DNA of 64,000 bases from Monocercomonoides exilis (Eukaryota > Preaxostyla > Oxymonadida > Polymastigidae), in assembly GCA_001643675.2 (NCBI GenBank), contig LSRY02000005.1, positions 250,501-314,500 on the forward strand, written 5' to 3'. The notes below the pieces were generated by a model. That model made no database searches. It worked only from the letters and a program-made list of their open reading frames with translations, and was not told where the DNA came from. Every line of letters begins with the position of its first letter. The first letter of the stretch is position 1. The position numbers were made by a program, and so were the translations under genes. Shown piece by piece: positions 56,665 through 64,000 of the stretch.

Positions 56665-57257
56665 TTGGGTGTGAAAGATTTTTCAATTTTGAAAATGCTC
56701 AAAACATATTCGGAATTGCAACGAAAACATTATCAAAAAACAGTTCATGATTTGAAGGAGAATGAAGTGATACTTCTGTTTGAGTTCAATGAAAAATGGA
56801 AATTGCCGATCAGATTTCACCAGCTTCAGCAAGAATATAATGATTACAAACATATATCACATTTTACAGTGATTTCAATTCAAAAACAAAATGATCGGTA
56901 TTTTAAATAAAACTTACAACTTTTTCAGAATGCACATCAAATGATTTTCGATTGATAATGGAGCGTTTGCAATTTGTTTTGAAAAGATCATTCCACAAAA
57001 ACTCTTCGACTTTCAAATTTTTCTGTAATTCCGGTCCTCTTAACCGGAATCGCTTTGTGCTTCACTTTCAATTGCGAAGCAAATCTTCTTTTCTGAAAGG
57101 GAAAAAACGTGAAGTGAATTCTTTCTCAGAACATCACGGAAAGAACCTTTGTGATGGTGAATTCGGTGTTCTGGTCAACGAGGTTAATTATTACCTTTCC
57201 GATGAGAATGTTTTATCATTGCAAGATTTCATTTCTTTTTTAAAAAAAGCATTTTGA
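56665..57257 (+). pseudogene. Catalytic-part remnant of a DDE-like transposase
   Basis: Two frames in succession. 56665-56910 reads TVHDLKENEVILLFEFNEKW, then QQEYNDYKHISHFTVIS. 56952-57257 reads FKFFCNSGPLNRNRF, then FSEHHGKNLCDGEFGVLVNE. The order 'L.EN..LL.DF.E / Q.EY....SHFTV / SDSGP / HGK..CDG' resembles transposase-like proteins of cut-and-paste elements. Here the two expected Asp residues read as E (or F-E-F) and N (CNSGP), and stops separate the frames, so it is dead. Assignment to a superfamily (for example Sola-like) is speculation. Confidence 0.4.
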
Positions 57258-58234
57258 ATCTCACACAGTTTCACAAGTCCCTATTTCACAAAGGCAAAAC
57301 CAATCAACTTCAACATAAATTTCTTCATCAGAGAATTCTCAATTTGAATTATCAGTGAACGACAGATATTTTGAAGAATATATTTCATCACAACAGAAAG
57401 TTTGGCCTTCTTTTGTCATTCCACACATGAAAGATTTCTTGTTTTTTGAAAGCGAGAATAATCATGCATTCGGATCTGCAGTCGGCTATTCTCCACAGCG
57501 CTGTTTTATTGATCTTCTATGAACAAAAAAAAAATGAAACTGTTTTGAATGAAAGAAAAACATGTTCAAAGCAGCAAAACTCACAAAATATCATCAATGT
57601 TAAACAATCTTCAATTGAAATGATTTGCAGACGAAACAGACTTTTGCGCAGTTCATCAACATTTGATTTCTGTTATTGTCCCGAATGTTTCATTGATCAT
57701 TAAGCAAGATTTAAAGTGCATGCTCAGCTTTTGCTCTATCGGAAAAGCAAAAGACGTGGTATCAAGTATTAGATAAAAATAATCACTTTGTTTTTATCCA
57801 GACTTGGATACGGTTTGATATATCCTATATGCACTTTTATATCTTATCCGATTGGCTTATTGAGAATCAATGATTTTGAAAGATAATAACATAAAATTTC
57901 ATATGGGTCATTATTTTTCAAATCGTAACTTTGTTCGAAGAAAGATCTTTTTTTTTGTAATTGTGGTATGAAATGAAAAATGCAAAAATACATGTTTTTA
58001 AATTAATAGAAAAAGAATCTTGATTAAAATTTTGAAAACTTAGTTAATTTGCGATAATCTTGATAATTCCATTATCACATTTATTTATTGAGTTTTTATT
58101 TATATCAAAATTATATTGCATAACATCTCCCTTCAAGCTCAGTTATTGAATATTATTGATTAATATTTGAGTGTGATTTAACGATATTGCTTTTTTAATG
58201 CTTTTAATAAACCATCATTTTAATATAAATTATA
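57258..58234. other. AT-rich region with weak coding relics
   Basis: Open bits at 57446-57703 (ending CYCPECFIDH, two CxxC-like cysteines) may be the tail of the transposase-like remnant. At about 57907 GGGTCATTATTTTTCAAAT matches the left end of MITE-B, but the right end is not found. Otherwise no gene. Confidence 0.4.
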
Positions 58235-58692
58235 CCTCTGTGACCTGACGAATAACTTGAAGCCTCGTCTGTCACAAAAATACAGAAATTATTATTATTA
58301 TTATTATTTAATTAATATAAAATAAAATATTGCTAAAACTTCTAAAGACTTTTCAAAGCACTATGGAAAAGATTTGTTGATTGCATCTGTAATATCTTGT
58401 CGTATTTTCTTTTTTGTCAGTGACCGTCAGTGACTGTCAATGACAAATTGTGACAAAAATATTCCTCAACTGACATTTCGTGTCAAATAATATAAATATT
58501 GGGAACCTGATCATTTTATTTTGATTTTGATTTTTTCAAAATAATAAGAATTATTTCATGAAGATTTTCAAATTTATTATTTAAGTTTTTAAGAATTATG
58601 AAATCATTATAAATGACACTTTTTGACAAGTCATAAATATCTTGTCAATCATTTTGTCATTTTTTCAATTTTCTCTTGTCATGTCACAGAGG
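58235..58692. mobile_element. 458-bp element with CCTCTGTGAC terminal inverted repeats
   Basis: It starts CCTCTGTGACCTGACGA and ends with the inverse of CCTCTGTGACATGACAA. Many GTCA/TGAC words lie inside, clustered at 58418-58455 (GTCAGTGACCGTCAGTGAC). An (ATT)n tract lies near 58291-58309. No ORF is present. No convincing target duplication is seen. Confidence 0.5.
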
Positions 58693-59373
58693 AATAATAT
58701 AAATAAATAATTGTTTCATTAAATTCAGATACGATATTACGAGGTTTTTAAATCTATATATTGTGATTTAAAACTTTATTAATGTTATGGACGTTCACAA
58801 TTCAATTTATGTCGATTCGAGAGGTTGAAGAGAAACAATTCAACTTGAAAAGGAATTAATAGCGAAAATGATGTTAATGGACTTTCTGATGGAAGTGACA
58901 TAATTCCAAAGAAGAATGTTAATAAAGGAGAAAAATTTTGATATATATTATCTGTTTGATGTTTCCCTCATTATTTTTTGTTTATTTATTTATTTGGTTG
59001 TTGATTTATATGTTGATTTGTATGTTTGTTTATTTTGTTTGCATTCTGCAAGAAATGGGAGGCGGAAATGGAGGTTGGGGTGGTTGCAAGCTTTTTGAGC
59101 GCTGGGCAGGGGCAAGAAAGGGATGGAGATGAAGAGGGAACGCTGAATGAGAAATAGAGAAGGAGGCAAAGCGGAAGGGTATTCCCAGGAAAATGATGAA
59201 GGTGCTCCGACAGATGCTGTGAGGCGTTGCCGCGGCAGGAAGAGGAGCGAAGAGGGAAAAGGAGGAATGGGTCATGCGAGAGAGCGATTGAAAGGAGGAG
59301 CTTTGGAAAAATGGTTGCAAAAAAATGGAGGAGCTGCGAAGCACGCTGACTTAATCCCGAAGAGACAAAACAG
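58693..59373. other. Region upstream of the myotubularin remnant
   Basis: AT-rich to about 59040, then GC-richer with Gly/Arg/Glu-rich open frames (59147-59377) that may be the decayed upstream part of the phosphatase gene. I cannot assign conserved blocks here. Confidence 0.35.
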
Positions 59374-60089
59374 GTGATGCAACCACGTTCGTTGATACTT
59401 TTATTATCATCTCCATCGTATTCTTCCTCTTTCTCTTCATCATCATCAACTTCTTCTTCTTCTTACTCCTCTTCTTCCTCTTCTTCTTCCTCTTCTTCTT
59501 CTTTTTCCTCTTCATTGCCTCCTTATCCACTCACTACTAAAAGTACCTCCGCCTCTTCCCCCAAAGCTTTCTCCACTGCACCTCCTGTCAAAAAGCGCCT
59601 TCTCATCCACGACACCCGCCCGAAACTGAACGCAGTGGTCCAGTCTTTCATCTTCAGCTGGTTCGAATCCGAATCAACTATCTCTTAGCTGAGTGCAGCA
59701 ACTTAGCAATCCCTAACCTCCATTCCATGCGCACGTGCATGTACTCTATGCGTGCGGAGTGTGTGGAGTGGGCGCACAGCGAGATCGATGCGGATGTCTT
59801 CAACGCTCTGTTACAGCTATCACGCAGGCTGGAGAACATCCAGGCGCTCGTGCGGTCTGCACTCGAAATCTTTCAAGCAGTTCAAGGAGGGTGGAATGTG
59901 CTTGCTCACTGCGCTGATGGCTGGAACAGGATGCTCGCCATCACTTCAGTAGCGTTCTTGCTGCTGGATCTATTCTACAGGACGATTGCTGGCTTTTCAT
60001 CGCTGGTGAAGAAGGAGTGGATGCACTTTGGGCATCAGTTTGCGACGAGGAACGTGAACAGGCAGAGAGGGTGGCCGGTGGGAGAATGA
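59374..60089 (+). pseudogene. Myotubularin-family phosphoinositide phosphatase, frameshifted
   Basis: A Ser-rich stretch is followed by KRLLIHDTRPKLNAVV, the family's 'DARPxxNA' block, then SWFESES and a TAG (59686-59688). One base short of restoring frame, the sequence continues NYLLAECSNLAIPNLHSMR, matching the 'NCxLxFxxIxNIHxMR' block, and then the catalytic loop NVLAHCADGWNRM (Cys codon 59910-59912) with LLLDLFYRTIAGFSSLVKKE and HFGHQFATR. Myotubularins dephosphorylate PI3P and PI(3,5)P2 with a CSDGWDRT loop. Here Cys and Arg are kept, but the second Asp is Asn and Thr is Met. The gene ends early at TGA 60087-60089, where the family normally continues with the C-terminal catalytic half. 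The frameshift plus truncation suggest a pseudogene. The family call is confident. Confidence 0.75.
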
Positions 60090-60666
60090 AGAAGTAATTA
60101 TGTGCACAAGCACACTTTTAATGAAAAAGCTTGAGGAAGCAGAACAGGAGAGCACTGCAACAATGGACGTGATAATACTACTGATGGTGGTGGTGGTAGT
60201 GGTGGTGGCAGAGGACTGAAGGGAAATACAAGCAAAAAGATGGAGCATGGCTCTGCTTTACCGTCTTTCGCACATCCAGCATCTTTTACGCCTGTCTTTC
60301 CTGTTTCTCAAATCTCTTCTTCTTCTTCTTCTTCTTCTTCTTCTTCTTCTTCTTCTTCTTCTTCTTCTTCTTCTGCATTTGACAAACCGCATTCTCCATT
60401 AACTTCATCATTTCCTTCTCCAACCCCTTCTTCTTCTCCAATCTTTTCTCCAAATGCTTCTCATTTCTCTCTTCAAGCCTCTTCTCCTTCAGCCATTTCT
60501 TCTTTTTCTTCTGCTTCTTCTTCTTCTTCTTCTGTTTCTTCTTCTGATGCAGCTAGTGTCAAATCAGCAGAGCACAAGTTATTCAGAGAGAGGGAAATTT
60601 AGCCGCCTGCAAGATGCTTCTGTCCCATCTATTAAACATCCCTCACTTCCTCTCTCTCCTTCCTCC
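60090..60666 (+). pseudogene. Ser-rich low-complexity remnant after the myotubularin fragment
   Basis: A 120-codon frame (60240-60602) is almost entirely Ser/Pro with no domain. It is probably part of the same decayed gene, since large Ser-rich inserts are normal for this genome's enzymes, as in the Vip1-like gene. Confidence 0.35.
60314..60374 (+). repeat. (TTC)n trinucleotide repeat
   Basis: About 20 uninterrupted TTC/TCT units encoding poly-Ser in one frame. Confidence 0.95.
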
Positions 60667-60930
60667 ACCTGGGTGATTATTTTTCAAATCATATTTTTTC
60701 GAACAAAAATTTCTGAACAAAAATATTTCTTGGATATCAATAAAAAAAATTGAAATGTGAAAAGGCTTATTAAATTCATTTTTATTTTTGGTTCGGAAAA
60801 CCCATTTGTTTTCAAAAACAATTATCATGCTTTTTCTCCTTTGAATAAATATTTTCTTTCAAAAAACAAACAATCTTTGAAAAATAAACACCCCGAAAAA
60901 AGATATGAATTCAAAAATAAACACCCACCT
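60667..60930 (+). mobile_element. MITE-B: 256-bp element with ACCT target duplication
   Basis: Element 60671-60926 with ACCT on both sides (60667-60670 and 60927-60930). Ends: GGGTGATTATTTTTCAAATC and the inverse of GGGTGTTTATTTTTGAATTC, followed by a shared CATAT(C)TTTTTTCG. It splits Ser/Pro-rich coding-like sequence that is otherwise continuous in character. Left ends of related elements occur near 50409 and 57907. Confidence 0.8.
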
Positions 60931-61991
60931 CTTTCACTTCTTCTCTTCACTTCTCCTCAGCTCATTATCAGTCTGGTCATTCCTCTCCTTCCACATTTCC
61001 TTCCCCTTTCCAATCACCGTCTCCTTCTCCTTCTCCTTCTTTGTCTCCATTTCCTTCTCCTTCTTTCTCTCCTGTTTCTTCCACTCCTTCCTCTTCCCCT
61101 CTCTTCGCACACTCTCTTTCCAGCACTTCTCCTTATGTCACTCCAATTCTGTTTGCTGGCCGGCTCTCGACACCTCCAACAAGCTCTTCGTTCTCTTCCT
61201 GTTTGTCCAGTTATGAATTGTCAGCTTCTGCACATCCTTTAACAATGTTATCGCATTATCCTCCGCGGAAAACTTAAGCTGTGCCTGTTTTTTTCTCTTC
61301 ATCCTTCGCTTCTTCATTTGCTCCATCTTCAACATCTTCTTCTTCTTCTTTTATGTCAGCTTCAATTCTGGTTCAATCTCAGTCTCAGTCTCAGTCTTAG
61401 CCTCAGTTTCTGTCTCAATCTCAATCTCATATTTCTTCAACTGAAATATCTCCTCTTTTTTCTTTTCAATTGCATCCTTCTTCTGAAGCAATGAATACAG
61501 TTACTCCTCAACAGTTGCAGAAAACTTTTGTGCATTCACAGCTTTTCAATCAAATGTCCAGGCAGGAATCATCTGCATCCCAAAATTCAAACAACGCAGC
61601 TCAAATAAAAGCAACATCAGCATAAACAGAACAGAAATTGCATTCAGACAGGCAAAAGCTGAAAGCTGAGGTTGAGTCAGTTAAGGATCCAAAGAAGTTT
61701 ATGATGAGGGCATTGTCCCTTCACAAAACAGCCCCTCATCATCCTTGGCTGCCTCGAACACCTCGTTTGTCAGGTGCTATCGATCACAGAATGTTGCAAC
61801 CAGCGGGAGTGAAGGGAATCCATCGAAACCAGGGAGATAGCAGATTACAGAAAATGGGGCGAATTCATTCACTTGGTGTGAGTGGAATGGCTCTAAAACA
61901 ACTGGGACATCGCCTCACATAGATAATGGTGTTTCGAATGGAGGGGCGATAAGCATGAATAATCTTGCATCTGGGACACTTTCAGCTAGCC
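60931..61991 (+). pseudogene. Ser/Pro/Gln-rich coding remnant
   Basis: Coding-like low-complexity sequence continues after MITE-B: Ser/Pro repeats to about 61277, then (TCTCAG)-type units near 61376-61400 encoding a QSQSQSQS stretch with one TAG, then PQQLQKTFVHSQLFNQMSRQ, and finally GVSNGGAISMNNLASGTLS just before the next element. Frame breaks are present throughout. It is likely the 3' part of the same former gene as the myotubularin fragment, but this link is inferred only from position and composition. Confidence 0.3.
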
Positions 61992-62062
61992 CTGGGTGAC
62001 GCGGTGACTTCTGACGTGACCTTTTCGATTTTTGACGTACGTGACAGATTTTTCCACGTCAC

Positions 62063-62107
<45 letters not shown>

Positions 62108-62232
62108 AAAAGAAAAGAAAAGAAAAGAAAATTACAAATAATAATTACCATTATTCAATTTTCACTGACGCAAAAGCGGAAATCGGAATTTTGACGCGTC
62201 ACTGACGTCAGTGACTTTTGACGTCACATGCA
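61992..62232. mobile_element. TGACG-rich element with internal poly(A)
   Basis: Both ends are dense in TGACG/CGTCA words (GGGTGACGCGGTGAC at the left; GACGCGTCACTGACGTCAGT and GACGTCACATG at the right), partly as inverted repeats, around a 40+ bp poly(A) followed by AAAAG units. There is no ORF. It is probably a non-autonomous insertion: it abuts the coding-like remnant ending at ~61990. Confidence 0.45.
62063..62105 (+). repeat. Poly(A) tract
   Basis: An uninterrupted run of over 40 A followed by A-rich AAAAG repeats. Confidence 0.95.
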
Positions 62233-63109
62233 GTCATGAAATAAATGAAGTATAAAAAGGAGCAGAAGATCAAAACAAACCAGCTAAATTTCTTATTTGA
62301 TAGCTTTAATTATTTTCAATTCACACAACCATTACAATTTTAATTAATATTGGAATTCTCTTATTTTTTATGAAAGAACTGAATACAAATCTCAAAATGA
62401 TGCTGAAGAATGCTCATTGATTGATTAAAAAATAAATGATTGTTCGAAGTTGTGAATTTGACTCTTTGGTTGTTAAATAGTTCTTTGTTTGATCAACTCA
62501 TCAAACTTTTCGCTTCGTGTGATACGACAGTTTTCATCTGATAAAGAAGAAACTTATTAATATCAAAAACCATCTTTCTACAATTTTTTGCACTCATCCG
62601 GAACCGTATGTGACGTTACAGAAAAAAAATCACTTTTTTAATACCAAGAACACCAATAAGATTCTCAATTGCTTTTATGAAGTGAATAAAATTTTTGTTT
62701 GTGGGCACAGCAGGCGAAGGTTTTCAATCAGGGTGTTTTGAAATTGCTATTGAAGAAGTTGAGTCATCAGGAGAATATAAATAATGAAAGGAATAATACA
62801 AAATTGAACAAATTGAAGAAGATGAACGTAACAATTCATTTTAGGAAAACAATTTTGAAGAGTCAATGAAAATAAGAAAGTTATTCATTCATAAAGAGCA
62901 TTTTCAACTTTGTTTTATTATCACCGTTTCACTTTTTTTTTTGAAATAATGAAAAAAATTCGCTTTAAAATAAGAAAATGATTGTTTTCTTTTTTTACGA
63001 AATAATGAAAATGGAAAAATATCATTTTTAAGTAATTAGACTCAAAGCAATTTCTCAATAATTTACAAAATAATCATAGAATTTTAAAATCAATAAACAA
63101 TTATTCTTT
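62233..63109. other. AT-rich region without recognisable genes
   Basis: No supportable ORF or repeat. Confidence 0.5.
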
Positions 63110-64000
63110 CTGAAAAGAAAATCAAGAAGAATATGAAAACATAAGATGATATCTTCATATCCTTCTTCTTCCATCTTTTCAAACACTTCGCTTTTCTTTG
63201 TCTTTTTTCACTTCTTCGTCAGCTTTTTTCAATTTTCTTGAAATATTCTGTAAGAAATTCAAATAGCTTCAAACAAGTTTCATCTTTCAAAATTAATTGA
63301 TTCATTTCCTCCGAAAATAGATTAATAGTGCCTTCATTTGCAAAAGTATCAATTCTCACATATCAATTTTTTGCTGCCACTCTGATTAAAAAAATGAATC
63401 ATTATCTTATTCCTTTGTAATTATCCTTCGCTGCTCGAAATACATTCACAATGCTGCTGATGAGTCCAGCAAGTTCTTCGTTCCACAATTGGCAAAAGAG
63501 AAAATGCAGCTCCAACGTAAGGAGCTATTTCAATAAAACTAGTTTTTCTTTCACTTCTTTTCCTTCATTTTTCTCTTCTTTTTTTCTCCTCCAATATGCT
63601 TTTCCATCAGCTCTTTCAATTTTTTGCTTCCTCTATTGTGAAATGTGATTCATTCACAATCACTCCTTCAAGGCTTTGATCAATACAAAATCCTTCAAAC
63701 AAAATCCGCCAAGAAGACTGATGCTCAAGCCATGTCAGATTATGATGTCGCTGGTGATATCTGATGATTTCTTTGATTTCATCCAGGAAAACTTCTTTTT
63801 CAATTTTCTGTTGAAAAAATTCAAGAAAAATACAAAATCATTAAAAAGAAGGAAAAAATGAACAAACATTATATCCATTATTGCAATTCAAAGCAAATAA
63901 AACAATTTTAACTTCAAACAATGGTTCTTCGCTTTCATCTTTGTTCAAAGCTGTTATCAAAAGTCAAGACACACATATCGAAAGAAATTCCAAAAATATA
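63110..64000 (-). pseudogene. Decayed copy of the repetitive Monocercomonoides-type family, cut by window edge
   Basis: Read on the minus strand from the right edge: ALNKDESEEPLFEVKIVLFA, then KIEKEVFLDEIKEIIRYHQR, TWLEHQSSWRILFEGF, SLEGVIVNESHFTIEEAKN and a stop, NEELAGLISSIVNVFRAAKD in another frame, and near 63195-63150 KSEVFEKMEEEGYEDIILCF. These blocks follow the order of the family described for 12603-13978 and supply its middle part. Several frame changes and stops show it is dead. The 5' end lies beyond the window. Confidence 0.7.

Noticed and set aside
20067-59912. Functional cluster of inositol-phosphate genes (Vip1-like and myotubularin-like)
   Set aside because: They lie about 25 kb apart, the second looks dead, and many unrelated sequences intervene; proximity is probably chance.
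61992-62232. CRE-type promoter made of TGACGTCA sites
   Set aside because: No gene follows within several hundred bases, and the poly(A) core and abrupt junctions fit an insertion better.
1-64000. Alternative genetic code (TAA/TAG as Gln), known in some oxymonads
   Set aside because: Large genes with many CAA/CAG Gln codons contain no in-frame TAA or TAG over thousands of codons, and two genes end in TAA. The apparent read-through tail after the copy A stop (charged codons to a TGA) is most likely chance in an A-rich flank.
1-64000. tRNA, rRNA or CRISPR features
   Set aside because: No tRNA cloverleaf, rRNA core sequence or regularly spaced direct repeats were recognised.

Overview
This is a eukaryotic, AT-rich protist sequence. 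Intergenic DNA is very AT-rich, genes are long and mostly intronless (one 80-nt intron is proposed), and the standard genetic code is used: ORFs of 2,681, 1,068 and 4,742 codons contain no in-frame TAA or TAG. Three things point to an oxymonad of the Monocercomonoides type: two decayed copies of a repetitive protein family I remember from that genus, giant right-handed-beta-helix membrane proteins with kinase-like tails, and long poly-Ser insertions in conserved enzymes. The placement rests on memory of those families and is an inference.

Layout. About 1-12,395 and about 37,805-49,801 are the two arms of a ~12-kb inverted duplication around a ~25-kb unique centre. Each arm carries one very large surface-receptor-like gene: signal peptide, beta-helix ectodomain with four CG...PC modules, one transmembrane helix and a kinase C-lobe without an N-lobe. 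The left copy is intact (minus strand, 10578-2533). The right copy (plus strand, 39638-47730) has a 1-bp frameshift that separates the ectodomain from the membrane/kinase part, and a second indel in an A-run that alters the C-terminus. The unique centre holds a decayed family gene (12.6-14.0 kb), a ~1-kb palindromic element (14.2-15.2 kb), a charged low-complexity protein gene (16582-19868, minus) and, divergently from it, a 14.2-kb gene for a giant Vip1/PPIP5K diphosphoinositol-polyphosphate synthase (20067-34295). That enzyme is the most striking item. It appears to contain a degenerate protein-kinase-like N-terminus, a well-preserved ATP-grasp kinase, and two tandem histidine-acid-phosphatase domains. 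The first phosphatase has lost its catalytic residues and the second keeps them.

Right of 49.8 kb the sequence is mostly a graveyard: a broken coiled-coil gene (51.8-53.1 kb), a ubiquitin-specific-protease pseudogene lying between two parts of a decayed transposase-like gene (53.9-57.3 kb), a frameshifted myotubularin-like phosphatase with Ser-rich remnants (59.4-62.0 kb), and another copy of the repetitive family at the right edge (63.1-64.0 kb, minus).

Mobile elements are small and non-autonomous. A ~270-bp family (called MITE-A here) has five copies with 4-bp target duplications. A 256-bp element (MITE-B) has an ACCT duplication. There are three palindromic fold-back elements; one is nested inside a MITE-A copy and is absent from the other duplication arm, which dates its insertion after the duplication.
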